Shown here piece by piece: positions 1-10,979 of a stretch of DNA of 64,000 nt. Below the pieces are notes generated by a model that saw nothing but the letters and a program-made list of their open reading frames with translations, did no database searches and was not told where the DNA came from. Position 1 is the stretch's first letter, and the number at the start of each line of letters is the position of its first letter. Both the position numbers and the translations under genes were made by a program. This stretch comes from Vibrio sagamiensis NBRC 104589 (lineage in GTDB: Bacteria; Pseudomonadota; Gammaproteobacteria; Enterobacterales; Vibrionaceae): the NCBI RefSeq assembly GCF_007990935.1, contig NZ_BJXJ01000003.1:62001-126000 (forward strand), written 5' to 3'.

Positions 1-1
1 T

Positions 2-34
2 GATTTGTGGCAATCACTTCAAGCTCAAGTGTAA
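2..34 (+). CDS. yfcL: C-terminal end of a YfcL-like protein (partial)
   Basis: Only the last ten codons are inside the window, reading DLWQSLQAQV and then TAA. This resembles the C-terminus of E. coli YfcL, which has DMWENLFQQA close to its end. The position also fits: in E. coli yfcL lies beyond mnmC, convergent with it, with fabB on the other side of mnmC, and the same arrangement is seen here. The function of YfcL is not established. The call rests on ten residues plus synteny and is tentative. Confidence 0.4.
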   Translation, partial: DLWQSLQAQV

Positions 35-52
35 GTAAAGTTCATCGAGCTA

Positions 53-79
53 AGAGCAGCAAATCAGTTTTGCTGCTCT
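53..79. terminator. Hairpin between convergent yfcL-like gene and mnmC
   Basis: An 11-bp perfect stem, AGAGCAGCAAA with TTTGCTGCTCT, and a short loop lies between two convergent genes. No strong T-run follows on either strand, so it may be a weak bidirectional terminator or an mRNA 3'-end stabiliser. Confidence 0.45.
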
Positions 80-224
80 AGGGTAGTATACAACGCTTAT
101 CAAACAATCGACCAAACACATAATCAAACCACTAAAAGTACTTTTGCTAGCGTGTTCTATCAGCGTCCACTTGATAGGGAAAGTTTGACTAATCTTTCTT
201 CCTCCCAATGGTTGTATGTAAGGC

Positions 225-2243
225 TTATAACTCCGTGATGGCCTTACCTTTACGTAACCTTCTTACCCACATTCGGCTTGGGTGCAATTCCGTAAGTACA
301 TCGACAGGCAGTGGCAGTGGGTCTCCACAAATTTGAGAAGCCAGTAATTCAGCCATCAAGGGTGCTGAACTCAAACCGCGAGAGCCTAAACCTAACAAAC
401 AAAACAGGTTTGGGTACTGATGAACAGGGGAAGCCTCGTCTACGCGTTGTTTATGAAGTTCAGCGTATTGCGACTTTATGGTGGCAAAGTTTCCTACATT
501 ACCAATAAAGGGTAGGTGGTCACGGCTGACGCAGCGAATGCCTTGGCGTGATAGGTTCCCTGAAGTATCCACTTCTTTAGCCCATGCTTGATTTGGTAAG
601 CATTTGACCAATTTTTCTGCGTTGTCCTTTTGGGCTTGTTCGTCAAACTCGTTGTCTAAATGACTGCGGTCGTAGCTTGCGCCGATACACAAATGCTGAT
701 TACTTGGGTTCACAGGCGTCATGTAGCCATCGTAACACAATACGGTTTTGAGTTTAGATAGAGTGTCAGTTGTAGGAGCATGGCTGACTTGCCCTTTAAC
801 TTGTCCCATAGGGAGATCGGCCGTTTGGCTTAGAGTCTGGAATTCACTGCCATTTGCGACTACCACGGTTGAATGTTCAAAGTGTTGGCCATTTGCCGTC
901 AGTGTCCAAACTTGGCGAGATTCATCCCATTCTAATGCATCGACTTTATGGCCTAATCTTGTGATTAAAAGGTCCGTTTTCTCAAGTTTTGCGATTAACC
1001 CACGAGTTAGCTCAGCAGGGCATAGCCAACCGCCCATTGGGTAGTGAACGGATGCCATATCAATGGGTAGGCCAATCTTTTCAGCAGTTTCTTCAGCAGA
1101 TAGCTTATGAACTAACTCAGGAGTAAAGTGGCCAGTGAGCATTTTTTCTAATTTGTCTGAAGACTTTTCATCCCACATTAATTGCGTGATACCGCACCAG
1201 TCATGATCAAATGAGATGTTTTGAGCGGCTTGGTCAACAAATTGGCGGGCAAATAAAAAACCAGGAGCAAAGACACGTGACACCCCTTTGTGTTCGCTGT
1301 TCAAGAGAGGATAGACTGCTCCCTGACGATTACCAGAGGCCCCTTCTGCAGGCTGATTGTCTTTGCAATAAAGCGCCACTTTTTGACCACGACGTATGAG
1401 TGTGGTTGCGAGGGCAGCACTGGCAATGCCACCGCCAATGATCGCAATCGAATCGTGATTGGTAGCGCTTGTTCTGTTAAACCAAGGCAGGTGATTTGAA
1501 TGCGCTTTACGTTGCTCCATTGTGCCTGCAATCATTTCTCTTTTGGTGCCAAACCCCTTCACTTTCTTCATGGCAAAACCTGCTTCATTTAAGCCTCGGC
1601 GAACAAACCCAGCTGCGGTAAAGGTGGCCACGGTGCAATCTTGTTTGGCTAAATGAGCCATGCCATTGAATAAGTTTTGGTTCCACATTTCTGGGTTTTT
1701 ACTCGGTGCAAAACCATCTAAAAACCAAGCATCAACCAGCCCTTGTTCGCCATAAGGAACCAAAGGTAAGCAGTCTTTAATGTCACCAAACCATAAATCG
1801 AGCGTAATGGTTCCTTCCTCTAGAACGATCCGATGACACTCAGGTACTGCAATTGGGTAGTGTTGCTGTAATTGCTCTGCAAAAGTGGCTAACTCTGGCC
1901 AAGAACGGTGGGCTTGGATCAGGTCACTTTTGCTTAGAGGGTATTTCTCAAAGCTGATGAAGTGCAACTCTTTTAACTTTGCCTCTGGATATTCACGACG
2001 AAATTCGGTAAACCTTTGCCAGGCGGCTAAGAAGTTTAAGCCCGTGCCAAATCCGGTTTCACTGATGATAAAGCGTCGTTGGTCAAAATTCTGCCATCTT
2101 TTTGGTAGATGATTTTGTTCGAGGAAAACATAACGAGTCTCCTCAAGGCCGTTAACGTTGGAAAAGTAAACATCATCAAATTGGTCAGAAACCGGCGTAC
2201 CAGCTTCGTTCCAACCAAGTTCAGCGTTTTTAATTGAGGTCAT
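225..2243 (-). CDS. mnmC: Bifunctional tRNA 5-methylaminomethyl-2-thiouridine synthase MnmC
   Basis: MnmC completes the mnm5s2U modification at the wobble base U34 of several tRNAs. Its FAD-dependent C-terminal half removes the carboxymethyl group and its N-terminal half methylates the resulting amine with SAM. The 672-residue length matches the two-domain family. The SAM-binding motif [11 protein letters not shown] is near residue 65, [18 protein letters not shown] near residue 170 belongs to the methyltransferase, and the Rossmann motif [10 protein letters not shown] for FAD starts near residue 268. It is divergent from fabB, as in E. coli. The start is ATG and the gene appears intact. Confidence 0.96.
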   Translation of the reverse strand: MTSIKNAELGWNEAGTPVSDQFDDVYFSNVNGLEETRYVFLEQNHLPKRWQNFDQRRFIISETGFGTGLNFLAAWQRFTEFRREYPEAKLKELHFISFEKYPLSKSDLIQAHRSWPELATFAEQLQQHYPIAVPECHRIVLEEGTITLDLWFGDIKDCLPLVPYGEQGLVDAWFLDGFAPSKNPEMWNQNLFNGMAHLAKQDCTVATFTAAGFVRRGLNEAGFAMKKVKGFGTKREMIAGTMEQRKAHSNHLPWFNRTSATNHDSIAIIGGGIASAALATTLIRRGQKVALYCKDNQPAEGASGNRQGAVYPLLNSEHKGVSRVFAPGFLFARQFVDQAAQNISFDHDWCGITQLMWDEKSSDKLEKMLTGHFTPELVHKLSAEETAEKIGLPIDMASVHYPMGGWLCPAELTRGLIAKLEKTDLLITRLGHKVDALEWDESRQVWTLTANGQHFEHSTVVVANGSEFQTLSQTADLPMGQVKGQVSHAPTTDTLSKLKTVLCYDGYMTPVNPSNQHLCIGASYDRSHLDNEFDEQAQKDNAEKLVKCLPNQAWAKEVDTSGNLSRQGIRCVSRDHLPFIGNVGNFATIKSQYAELHKQRVDEASPVHQYPNLFCLLGLGSRGLSSAPLMAELLASQICGDPLPLPVDVLTELHPSRMWVRRLRKGKAITEL

Positions 2244-2371
2244 AATGGTATAAATATGTGATTTGGCGCGGTTAGAATTCGTTCATTGTACGAATTTATG
2301 GGAAAGCTGACCACTTTTGTTGGCTATCTTAGTTATCATTTAGATGATTTTTGAATAATAGGAATGTCATA

Positions 2372-3583
2372 ATGAAACGAGTCGTAATCACCGGTATGGG
2401 TATTGTTTCAAGTATCGGTAACAACGTCGAAGAAGTTTTAATGTCTCTTAAAGCGGGTAAATCTGGCATTACTGCATCAGAGCAGTTTAAAGAGCAAGGT
2501 CTACGTTCACAGGTTTGGGGTGATCTTAAAATCAATCCAGCTGAGTTCATCGACCGTAAACAGATGCGTTTTATGGGTGATGCGGCTGCTTATGCATACC
2601 TATCAATGCAGCAAGCTATTGAAGATGCAGGTCTGACAGCAGAGCAAGTCTCTAATGACCGTACAGGTATCGTAGCGGGTTCTGGAGGAGCTTCTGCTTA
2701 CAACCAAACCGTTGCCACTGATACTATGCGAGCAAAAGGGGTAAAACGAGTTGGCCCTTATATGGTTCCTCGTACCATGTCGTCGACTGTGTCTGCTTGT
2801 CTTGCGACCCCATTTAAGATTCGTGGTGTGAACTACTCAATGAGTTCTGCATGTGCAACGTCAGCACACTGTATCGGTCATGCAATGGAGCTTATCCAAC
2901 TGGGTAAACAAGACATCGTATTTGCTGGTGGCGGTGAAGAACTGGATTGGTCTCAAACCATGATGTTTGATGCGATGGGTGCTTTGTCGACGAAATACAA
3001 TGAAACGCCAGAGCAAGCATCGCGTACATATGATGCAGATCGTGACGGTTTCGTTATCTCTGGTGGCGGCGGTATGGTTGTGATTGAAGAACTAGAGCAC
3101 GCACTAGCACGTGGCGCGAAAATCTACGGTGAGATCGTAGGCTACGGCGCAACTTCTGATGGCTACGACATGGTTGCTCCATCGGGTGAAGGCGCAGTTC
3201 GCTGTATGAAGATGGCCATGCAAGATGTTGACGCTATCGATTATATCAACACTCACGGTACTTCTACTCCTGTAGGCGACGTGAAAGAGCTTGGTGCTAT
3301 CCAAGAGCTATTTGGTGACAACAGCCCGGCAATCTCTGCGACTAAAGCGATGACAGGTCATGCCCTCGGTGCGGCAGGCGTTCACGAAGCGATCTACTCA
3401 ACGCTTATGCTAGACAATAACTTCATTGCACCAAGCGTGAATATCTCTAATTTGGATGAAGCAGCACAAGGTCTAGATATCGTAACGGAAGCGCGTGATG
3501 CGGAACTCACAACCGTGATGTCAAATAGCTTTGGTTTTGGTGGCACTAACGCGACCCTAGTTATCAAAAAGTATCAAGCGTAA
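2372..3583 (+). CDS. fabB: 3-oxoacyl-[acyl-carrier-protein] synthase I (KAS I)
   Basis: FabB condenses malonyl-ACP with acyl-ACP in type II fatty acid elongation and is needed for unsaturated fatty acid synthesis. The protein has 403 residues. Thiolase-fold landmarks are visible: the nucleophile Cys near residue 161 in [10 protein letters not shown], the first active-site His in [11 protein letters not shown], the second in [12 protein letters not shown], and the C-terminal [10 protein letters not shown] start at the ATG at 2372 ([10 protein letters not shown], the usual family start), preceded by AGGA, rather than the upstream TTG at 2351. FabF belongs to the same family, but the gene pairing with mnmC and the sequence favour FabB. 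Confidence 0.96.
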   Translation: MKRVVITGMGIVSSIGNNVEEVLMSLKAGKSGITASEQFKEQGLRSQVWGDLKINPAEFIDRKQMRFMGDAAAYAYLSMQQAIEDAGLTAEQVSNDRTGIVAGSGGASAYNQTVATDTMRAKGVKRVGPYMVPRTMSSTVSACLATPFKIRGVNYSMSSACATSAHCIGHAMELIQLGKQDIVFAGGGEELDWSQTMMFDAMGALSTKYNETPEQASRTYDADRDGFVISGGGGMVVIEELEHALARGAKIYGEIVGYGATSDGYDMVAPSGEGAVRCMKMAMQDVDAIDYINTHGTSTPVGDVKELGAIQELFGDNSPAISATKAMTGHALGAAGVHEAIYSTLMLDNNFIAPSVNISNLDEAAQGLDIVTEARDAELTTVMSNSFGFGGTNATLVIKKYQA

Positions 3584-3650
3584 TAGTTTAGCCCAGTCTG
3601 AACTTGTTGATACTCCGAGCACAGTCTTCGATGACTGAGCTCTAATATAT

Positions 3651-3680
3651 GCCCGGCTTTTTTCGCCGGGCTTTTCTTTT
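3651..3680 (+). terminator. Intrinsic terminator after fabB
   Basis: A 7-bp GC-rich stem, GCCCGGC with GCCGGGC, separated by TTTTTTC, is followed by TTTTCTTTT. This is a strong rho-independent signal in the fabB direction. Confidence 0.85.
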
Positions 3681-3759
3681 GGGTATATTAGTTGAGATTT
3701 CTCAAAAAAACGGCACAATCTGTTTTGAACCAATCCCCAAATGGACAAAAGCGGGCGTT

Positions 3760-4893
3760 ATGAAAATTATTGTTGATGAAAATATGCCGTATGCTGAAGT
3801 GCTATTCAGCCAACTCGGTGAGGTGATTCTAAAGCCAGGTCGTACGCTAACCGCTGATGATTTGGTGGATGTTGAAGCTCTTATGATTCGTTCAGTGACG
3901 AAAGTTAATGCGGACCTGCTCAGTAAAGCGAATAAGCTGAAATTCGTTGGAACCGCAACCGCAGGTATGGATCACGTTGATCAAGCGCTTCTTAAAGATA
4001 AAGAGATCTTTTTCACTGCGGCACCCGGCTGTAACAAAGTCGGCGTAGCAGAGTATGTGTTTAGCGTTATGATGGTGCTCGCACAGCAGCAAGGTTTTTC
4101 CGTTTTTGACAAAACTGTGGGTATTATCGGTGCAGGCCAGGTCGGCAGTTATCTAGAGCAATGTTTGCGAGGAATGGGGATTAACGTTCTGATCAACGAT
4201 CCACTCAAGCAAGCACAAGGTGACCCTCGTAGCTTTACGCCACTGACAGAACTGATTGAAAAATCAGACATTATCACGCTGCATACTCCTATTACCAAAG
4301 AGGGGCTATACCCAACGCATCATTTGATGAATGAAGCGGTTTTAAACGATCTTCGCAGCGATCAAATTTTGATTAATGCCGCGCGTGGCCCGATTGTTGA
4401 TAACCAAGCACTCAAGCAACGTTTGTTGAAAAACGATGGCTTCACCGCAGCCTTAGATGTGTTTGAATTTGAACCAGAGGTTGATATGGAGCTTCTGCCT
4501 CTGCTAGCATTCGCAACTCCTCACGTTGCAGGCTATGGTCTGGAAGGGAAAGCTCGCGGTACAACGATGATTTTCAACAGCTACTGTGAGTTCTTAAATA
4601 ACGAATTACGTGCGCATGCCAGCGATTTACTGCCAACCGCGCCTGTTCCTACTATGGTATTGGACAGAGCATGGGATGAAGCAACACTGCACAACATCAC
4701 GCAGTTAATCTATGATGTGCGTAAAGATGACGCTCTTTTCCGCCGTGAAATCAGTAAGCCAGGCTCTTTTGACCTGATGCGTAAAAACTACTGGGATCGC
4801 CGCGAGTACAGCGCTGTCACGCTAATGGGTAACGAAACATGCAATCTTGCACCATTAGCAAAACTAGGTTTTCAGGTTGAGGTAAGTCAATGA
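3760..4893 (+). CDS. pdxB: Erythronate-4-phosphate dehydrogenase
   Basis: PdxB oxidises 4-phosphoerythronate in the DXP-dependent pathway to pyridoxal 5'-phosphate. The 377-residue protein belongs to the D-2-hydroxyacid dehydrogenase family: the NAD-binding motif [12 protein letters not shown] is near residue 120, [13 protein letters not shown] near residue 205 carries the catalytic Arg, and [16 protein letters not shown] carries the catalytic His. The PdxB-specific C-terminal dimerisation domain follows. I chose ATG 3760 ([10 protein letters not shown]) because that is the family start; an upstream in-frame codon at 3649 would sit inside the fabB terminator. The stop overlaps the asd start by ATGA, indicating translational coupling. 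Confidence 0.95.
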   Translation: MKIIVDENMPYAEVLFSQLGEVILKPGRTLTADDLVDVEALMIRSVTKVNADLLSKANKLKFVGTATAGMDHVDQALLKDKEIFFTAAPGCNKVGVAEYVFSVMMVLAQQQGFSVFDKTVGIIGAGQVGSYLEQCLRGMGINVLINDPLKQAQGDPRSFTPLTELIEKSDIITLHTPITKEGLYPTHHLMNEAVLNDLRSDQILINAARGPIVDNQALKQRLLKNDGFTAALDVFEFEPEVDMELLPLLAFATPHVAGYGLEGKARGTTMIFNSYCEFLNNELRAHASDLLPTAPVPTMVLDRAWDEATLHNITQLIYDVRKDDALFRREISKPGSFDLMRKNYWDRREYSAVTLMGNETCNLAPLAKLGFQVEVSQ

Positions 4894-5903
4894 GTCAGCA
4901 ATATAATGTTGCCATATTAGGTGCGACCGGTGCGGTCGGTGAAACCATTTTAGAAGTGCTTCAAGAGCGCAAATTTCCGGTTGGAGAACTTTTCTTACTG
5001 GCCAGTGAGCGCAGTGAAGGCAAGACCTATCGTTTCAATGGTAAAACAGTACGTGTGCAAAATGTGGAAGAGTTTGATTGGTCTCAAGCCCATATAGCTC
5101 TATTTTCTGCTGGTGGTGAGCTTTCTGCCAAGTGGGCACCTGTCGCTGCAGATGAAGGGGTGATTGTTATCGACAATACCTCACACTTCCGTTATGAGTA
5201 TGATATTCCTCTTGTTGTGCCGGAAGTTAACCCTGATGCGATTGCTGAGTTCCGTAATCGTAATATCATTGCTAACCCGAACTGCTCAACGATTCAAATG
5301 CTTGTTGCTCTAAAGCCAATTCATGATGCGGTGGGTATTGAACGAATTAACGTCTCAACTTACCAATCCGTTTCTGGTGCAGGCAAAGCTGGTATTGATG
5401 AGTTGGCTGGGCAAACTGCGAAGCTGCTTAATGGCCTTCCCGCTGAGACTAACCAGTTCTCTCAGCAGATTGCCTTTAACTGTATTCCTCAGATCGACAA
5501 AATGATGGAAAACGGTTACACCAAAGAAGAAATGAAAATGGTGTGGGAAACGCAGAAGATTTTTAATGACCCTTCGATTACCGTCAACCCAACTTGTGTG
5601 CGTGTCCCCGTATTCTACGGCCATGCTGAATCTATCCATATCGAAACCTCTTCTCCGATTGATGCCCAAGAAGTGATTAATTTACTTGAACAAACGGATG
5701 GAATAGAGGTCTTTCATGGTGAAGATTTCCCAACACAAGTTCGTGATTCTAGTGGCAAAGACCATGTCATGGTGGGTCGTATTCGTAATGATATTAGTCA
5801 TCACAGTGGTGTTAATCTTTGGGTTGTGGCAGATAATGTTCGAAAAGGTGCCGCGACTAACGCGGTACAGATTGCAGAAGTTCTGATTCGTGATTATTAT
5901 TAA
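4890..5903 (+). CDS. asd: Aspartate-semialdehyde dehydrogenase
   Basis: Asd reduces aspartyl phosphate to aspartate semialdehyde with NADPH, the branch point to lysine/diaminopimelate, threonine and methionine. The 337 residues include the NADP-binding [10 protein letters not shown] at the N-terminus, the catalytic Cys in NPNCSTIQM near residue 130, and the substrate-binding region around [14 protein letters not shown]. The sequence resembles the shorter Asd class seen next to pdxB in vibrios, and a second asd elsewhere in the genome is possible. It is cotranscribed with pdxB through the ATGA overlap and ends before a strong terminator. Confidence 0.94.
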   Translation: MSQQYNVAILGATGAVGETILEVLQERKFPVGELFLLASERSEGKTYRFNGKTVRVQNVEEFDWSQAHIALFSAGGELSAKWAPVAADEGVIVIDNTSHFRYEYDIPLVVPEVNPDAIAEFRNRNIIANPNCSTIQMLVALKPIHDAVGIERINVSTYQSVSGAGKAGIDELAGQTAKLLNGLPAETNQFSQQIAFNCIPQIDKMMENGYTKEEMKMVWETQKIFNDPSITVNPTCVRVPVFYGHAESIHIETSSPIDAQEVINLLEQTDGIEVFHGEDFPTQVRDSSGKDHVMVGRIRNDISHHSGVNLWVVADNVRKGAATNAVQIAEVLIRDYY

Positions 5904-5923
5904 TTTACTGAACTAAAAATAAA

Positions 5924-5947
5924 AACCTCGCAATGCGAGGTTTTTTT
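5924..5947 (+). terminator. Intrinsic terminator after asd
   Basis: The stem AACCTCG with CGAGGTT around CAATG is followed by a run of seven T. It closes the pdxB-asd unit and separates it from fimV. Confidence 0.85.
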
Positions 5948-6151
5948 ATGTAGAAGCAAGGAAAGATAACTGTCAAATAATAGCTGTTGGTATTTTAAAC
6001 AAATTATATTGGGTTTATGCGAATATCATGTTAGGTACACATTTTTTGGTCTCAAAGCTATAATTTTACATGTGTAATCCGATATATTTAAAAGACCACC
6101 TTTAATAACTACAATTAGGTCAATAGACCCAAGCACCAAACTGAGCCTTCT

Positions 6152-9100
6152 ATGCATCAAAATTATAAGCGTTTGTTAACTCCTTTTTTGTTGATGGGCG
6201 CAACTCAGATCTCATCAGTGGTTCAAGCCGAAGGAATTCGGTTGATTGGCCCTTCTGGTGAAGTTCGTACATCTCCAAGCTTTGCTGTGGACACGGGGCG
6301 TTCTTCATTTATGACATCTGACAGTGATCAGCCTTCGCGATTCTTTGGACCGACTCGTAACGATGAAACACTATGGTCGATTGCTTCTCGATTACGTCCT
6401 TCTTCTAGTGTCTCGGTACAACAAACGCTACTTGCTTTTTATAAAATAAACCCACAAGCGTTTGATAATCAAAATATCCACGAACTGATTCCAGGCAGTA
6501 GCTTAAGGGTCCCAACTTTGGGGCAAATTCAAAGTGCATCGACAGAGCAAGCTATTGCTATCATGAATGCACACCAAGATCGATTGCATAAGTTAAGTCC
6601 GTCGACAAGTTCCTTACAGTCAAAGGCACCTGTTACATCTTCAAAAGTTGAAGTTCCGAAATCTGATGAGATCATCACAACTAATAAACCTGTGGTGTCG
6701 ACAGAACAAAAATCAGCGTCAGTAAAAACTGCGAGTACCTCTTCATCGCTTGAGCCAAAATCATCTAAATCTATTTTGCCTAAGTTGGAGACGTCTAATG
6801 AAGGTGAACAGCAGATCGTTCAGTTAAAAGACAAGTTGCAAAAAGGTTCTATAGATACTGCCCAGTTACCTCAAACGGAACTCAGTGCTCTAGAAGAAAA
6901 AAACCATCGTTTGCGATTGATGTTATCTGAAGTTCAAAATGAAGTTGAAAGCCTAAAATTATCACTTAATGATCAAGATCGTATCCGCACTGAAGTCGAG
7001 AAGCTCTTGGCTGAAGAACGACAGAATATTCAAGAGCAGCTACGCATTCAACCAAGCGTAATGGATAGTTTTCTGTCAAACGGATGGTTGGTAGGGTTAG
7101 TTGGTATCATACCGGGAGCGTTACTTGCTTTAATTATCATCTTCGTGCTCGGTCGCCGAAAAAATGCACAGCAAGCACAATCAGATCCTCTGCAGAGTTC
7201 ACAGGGATTGGAACCGCTTGCTGCGCCAGTAGGCTTAGCTGTTACAGGAGCTATGACTGATGATCCAACAGCTGATAAAGAATTCTTTGGCCAAAATACA
7301 GAGCATAAAGAAGGGTCAAGTGCTGTTAATCAATTGAAGGATGCACCTGATCAAAATGATGTTTTTGCCGATTTAAATGATGATGAATTTGATTTCAACC
7401 TAGAAGATGATGATCCATTTGCGAATATTAGTGATGATGGCAGCCTCAACCTTAATTCAGACGAGCTGGATAAAACAAATGATATTCAAGGTGATCTAGA
7501 AGCTGACATCAAGGTTAGTGATGCTGATACTAATCTCGACAAAGAAGATGATCCTCTCGGTTTTGATTTATCCGATGAAAGCCCTTCAGACTCATTATCC
7601 GCTGAAGCCTTCTCTGAATTACTCGCCGCAGATGACCCCGAACAAGATTTACAGGGTGGTGCGGTTGAACAATCAATGTTGGACGACTTACTGACAAGTG
7701 TTGCTGATGATGAAATGACATCGGCAACAGACACAGAAGAAGTGGACAATCAAGATAAATCTGCTGAGCAAGATATCGATGACCTTTTAGCGGAGTTTGA
7801 AGTTACAAACACGCAAGAAGCTGATTTGCAGAGTGATCCTTTACAAGAAGAGCATTCTCTACAAAGCTCGATGGCAGAAGCATCCGACTTAGAAAACATT
7901 TCGGACAATGAAAATCAGTTTGAAAATATCAACGACGATGCAACGGCTCTATTGGATGAATTGCTTGATGAACACAATGACAATTCATTTGATGAACTGG
8001 ATTCTTTACAAGAGTTGGAAGACATTGCGGGTTTAAGTGAAGAGCCTAGCCTGGCAGATGATAGTACTGAATTACTCGATGAACTGCTTGATTTTGAAGA
8101 TGACGCATCATTAGACCAGGCATTTGATCCTCTTGATGAATTAGAAAATTTGACCGACTTTGGTCAAGAGACTGCAATTACAGAGCTTGATGAAAATAGC
8201 GTTGAATTATTGGATGAGCTTCTTGATGAAGGTGGACTCGATACTCATTTGAGTACTCTAAATAATTCTCAAGATTCATTAGATGAAGAAATAAATAAGC
8301 TTCCACCCGAACCAGTTGAGTCTACTAAAGAAAACCTTATTGACGATGATTTGTCTGCAGAGTTCGACACTTTGTTAGATGAGCATGAATTTAAAGAAAG
8401 TGAACAGCTGCAAGTAACTGAATCACCAGAATCTCAAGCGGAAGATGCGGATGATATAAGGGAGGATACTCAGAGTTCTATTGCTCCTGAGACCTTGGAA
8501 CTTGAGGAAATCCATGACTACAAACCAACTCCCAATACGGTTGAAAATGAGTTTGGCATTCCACAAGAAGAGGATTGGTCATTTGATGAGCCGAACAGTG
8601 ACCCTGTTGATGAAATACCAACTCGACAAGATCTGCCTCAACAAAATGATTCCTCCCAAAATTCTATACAAGATGCCATGGTTCAAGATTCAGCAGCACA
8701 AGAAGATCGGGTTGATGCTTCTAATCTTGTATCTGATGAGGAATATGAGAAGGTAGGTGATAGAAACATTAATGAAGCAGACTTACCGGAGTTTAATGAA
8801 CAAGATGCACTTGAGGCGATGTCTGATGAGTTATCGTGGCCTGAATCTGGTGATCCATCCCCAACCTCTCAAGATGATGAGACTCTGAGTTTTGATGAGC
8901 AGGACCTACCTGAGTTTGATGAAGAGGATGCCTTAGCGTCGATGACTCAAAATCAGAGTTCAACGGAAAATTTACACCAAGCATTTTCGATAATGCCTGA
9001 GCTTCATCAATCTGTGCAGCAAGCAGAAAGTGACCAAGATGCCTTATTTGAAGTGTTTGCTCATAAAAGTGATTTTCCAAGTTCTGAAAATCAAAATAGT

Positions 9101-9844
9101 GATGTTCCAACACTTAGATCCTCAAATCATGAGATGCCAGAAGATGTTGATGCGTTTGATTTGCAAACTTCTGATCTTGAAGATGAGAAATTCACTCCTC
9201 ATCAGTCAAGTAGTTTTGATGAATCTGCAATGGCGAACTTATTATCTGAAAATGATGAACTTGACACTTTCCCCAGTGATTTAGATAGCGACATAATCGT
9301 AAGTGCTGGCCTTAATCTTGAAACCATGCTCAATAGTGGTGATGATTGGAATGGATTTTCGTTATCACCACAAGACAGTACTTCAGAGCTTGGTATTCCA
9401 CCAGATGAACTTGATGCTTGGAATACAAAAGAAGGTCCAGCACAACCTCAAATTGCACCTGAAAACTGGGCTGAACAGGACGAAATAACCGGATTGAAGC
9501 CTGAAGTAGATGTTCTTGAGCAAGATGAAAACAGCAAAGTCAGTAAGTTCATGACAATTGATGAGCTAATGGCTAAAGCCGACAAAGATGGCGGAGAGTT
9601 TGAAGAGCAGGATCTGAATTTAGATGTAGGACTTAACGAGTTCCCCGATGTGATTGGAGATATTGGCGATATCGATGTTGATAATAATGCTGAAGCATCC
9701 GGTAAGTTAGATTTGGCAAAAATTTATCTTGAAATGAACGATTATAAAGGTGCGATAAAATTGTTAGAGGAAGCAATTGTTTATGGAGAAGATGACATTC
9801 GCCGCGAAGCTAAAAATCTCATCGATGCCATTCATGGTCGATGA
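6152..9844 (+). CDS. fimV: FimV/HubP-type polar hub protein with LysM-like domain
   Basis: FimV/HubP proteins mark the cell pole, and in vibrios they recruit partition and chemotaxis ATPases. The 1230-residue product has an export signal (residues 1-26, ending VVQA), a LysM-like periplasmic segment around residues 60-120, a short coiled coil (about 245-290), one transmembrane helix (about 309-333) followed by GRRK, and a very long acidic cytoplasmic region rich in Asp, Glu and Ser. It ends in the conserved FimV C-terminal motif LDLAKIYLEMNDYKGAIKLL. The acidic region contains recurring DELLDE/ELLDELLD blocks. Position between asd and truA is conserved. The exact acidic region is fast-evolving, so length is not diagnostic. 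Confidence 0.93.
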   Translation: MHQNYKRLLTPFLLMGATQISSVVQAEGIRLIGPSGEVRTSPSFAVDTGRSSFMTSDSDQPSRFFGPTRNDETLWSIASRLRPSSSVSVQQTLLAFYKINPQAFDNQNIHELIPGSSLRVPTLGQIQSASTEQAIAIMNAHQDRLHKLSPSTSSLQSKAPVTSSKVEVPKSDEIITTNKPVVSTEQKSASVKTASTSSSLEPKSSKSILPKLETSNEGEQQIVQLKDKLQKGSIDTAQLPQTELSALEEKNHRLRLMLSEVQNEVESLKLSLNDQDRIRTEVEKLLAEERQNIQEQLRIQPSVMDSFLSNGWLVGLVGIIPGALLALIIIFVLGRRKNAQQAQSDPLQSSQGLEPLAAPVGLAVTGAMTDDPTADKEFFGQNTEHKEGSSAVNQLKDAPDQNDVFADLNDDEFDFNLEDDDPFANISDDGSLNLNSDELDKTNDIQGDLEADIKVSDADTNLDKEDDPLGFDLSDESPSDSLSAEAFSELLAADDPEQDLQGGAVEQSMLDDLLTSVADDEMTSATDTEEVDNQDKSAEQDIDDLLAEFEVTNTQEADLQSDPLQEEHSLQSSMAEASDLENISDNENQFENINDDATALLDELLDEHNDNSFDELDSLQELEDIAGLSEEPSLADDSTELLDELLDFEDDASLDQAFDPLDELENLTDFGQETAITELDENSVELLDELLDEGGLDTHLSTLNNSQDSLDEEINKLPPEPVESTKENLIDDDLSAEFDTLLDEHEFKESEQLQVTESPESQAEDADDIREDTQSSIAPETLELEEIHDYKPTPNTVENEFGIPQEEDWSFDEPNSDPVDEIPTRQDLPQQNDSSQNSIQDAMVQDSAAQEDRVDASNLVSDEEYEKVGDRNINEADLPEFNEQDALEAMSDELSWPESGDPSPTSQDDETLSFDEQDLPEFDEEDALASMTQNQSSTENLHQAFSIMPELHQSVQQAESDQDALFEVFAHKSDFPSSENQNSDVPTLRSSNHEMPEDVDAFDLQTSDLEDEKFTPHQSSSFDESAMANLLSENDELDTFPSDLDSDIIVSAGLNLETMLNSGDDWNGFSLSPQDSTSELGIPPDELDAWNTKEGPAQPQIAPENWAEQDEITGLKPEVDVLEQDENSKVSKFMTIDELMAKADKDGGEFEEQDLNLDVGLNEFPDVIGDIGDIDVDNNAEASGKLDLAKIYLEMNDYKGAIKLLEEAIVYGEDDIRREAKNLIDAIHGR
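7960..8230 (+). repeat. Degenerate acidic repeats inside fimV
   Basis: At least three copies of a block reading roughly TALLDELLDE, TELLDELLDF and VELLDELLDE recur, each separated by about 40 residues. Related but looser DLPEFNEQDALEAM and DLPEFDEEDALASM blocks occur further downstream near 8780-8940. These are protein-level repeats, diverged at the DNA level. Confidence 0.6.
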
Positions 9845-9987
9845 ACCAATAAGGCTTTTATTTGGCAGTTAACGAATGTTTGAATAGATGAGTTTTTAGG
9901 ATGTTTGGGGCTATTTGAATGGAAACTGGTAACAAGGCGTTACTTAGGTATATACTTCTCGCCCCATTTTAGAGTCCGAAGGTTAAA

Positions 9988-10782
9988 ATGAGAATCGCAT
10001 TAGGTATCGAATATAACGGTACAAACTACTATGGCTGGCAGCGCCAAAAAGAAGTGAGAAGTGTTCAAGAAGAGCTAGAGAAAGCGCTGTCTATCGTGGC
10101 TAACCATCCTGTTGAAGTGCAATGTGCAGGACGGACTGATGCTGGTGTTCATGGTACAGGGCAAGTGGTCCACTTTGATACTAACGTTAATCGTAAAATG
10201 GTGGCATGGACGATGGGTGCGAATGCAAATATGCCCAATGACATTGCTGTACGATGGGCGGTAGAAGTGGCAGATGAGTTCCATGCACGATTCTCAGCAA
10301 CGGCACGCCGCTATCGATACATTATTTTTAATCATGCACTTCGACCAGGCATTCTGAGTTCGGGTGTCAGCCATTATCATGGTGTGCTTGATGAGAAGAA
10401 AATGCACCAAGCTGGTCAATATTTATTAGGAGAAAACGACTTCAGTTCCTTTCGAGCAGCACATTGTCAGTCACACAGCCCTTGTCGTAATTTGATGCAT
10501 TTAAATGTGACGCGACATGGTGATTATATTGTAATTGATATCAAAGCTAATGCCTTTGTTCATCATATGGTTCGCAATATTACCGGGAGCCTAATTAAAG
10601 TTGGACGAGGGGAAGAGAGCCCTGAGTGGATCCAATGGCTACTTGCTGAAAAGAATCGAAAACTTGCAGGTGCAACGGCTAAAGCTGAAGGTTTATATTT
10701 AGTGGATGTTGATTACCCAGAAACTTTTGGCTTGCCATCTCAACCACTTGGGCCCCTTTTTTTGCCTAATACTTTGAACTAG
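9988..10782 (+). CDS. truA: tRNA pseudouridine(38-40) synthase TruA
   Basis: TruA converts uridines 38-40 in the anticodon stem-loop of many tRNAs to pseudouridine. The 264-residue protein has the N-terminal [20 protein letters not shown] and the catalytic Asp51 in [10 protein letters not shown]. The second conserved region [11 protein letters not shown] is near residue 192. Length and motifs are typical. It sits between fimV and accD, as in other vibrios. Confidence 0.96.
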   Translation: MRIALGIEYNGTNYYGWQRQKEVRSVQEELEKALSIVANHPVEVQCAGRTDAGVHGTGQVVHFDTNVNRKMVAWTMGANANMPNDIAVRWAVEVADEFHARFSATARRYRYIIFNHALRPGILSSGVSHYHGVLDEKKMHQAGQYLLGENDFSSFRAAHCQSHSPCRNLMHLNVTRHGDYIVIDIKANAFVHHMVRNITGSLIKVGRGEESPEWIQWLLAEKNRKLAGATAKAEGLYLVDVDYPETFGLPSQPLGPLFLPNTLN

Positions 10783-10938
10783 GTTAGTGAATTTTACCCA
10801 GAACCTCGTTACCTTAGAGCTATAAAGTTGCTAAATATATCGGTAATTTAACGGCCACTAAAATAGGTACAACCAGTTTTTTATCTACAGTTGCAGGAAG
10901 ATATGTTTTAATCTTTCTGTAATATTCCGAATTTATAT

Positions 10939-10958
10939 CTTTCGCAATAAGGCGAAAG
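10939..10958 (+). promoter_or_regulatory. Small hairpin in the accD leader
   Basis: CTTTCGC and GCGAAAG form a 7-bp stem around AATAAG, ending about 20 bases before the accD start. It could affect mRNA stability or translation of accD; no known motif is recognised. Confidence 0.3.
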
Positions 10959-10979
10959 AACTGAGAGAAAAGGTCTTCC

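Noticed and set aside
7486-9488. Several long frames on both strands inside fimV
   Set aside because: The biased Asp/Glu codons (GAT, GAA) of fimV keep other frames open; none has a start signal or family resemblance.
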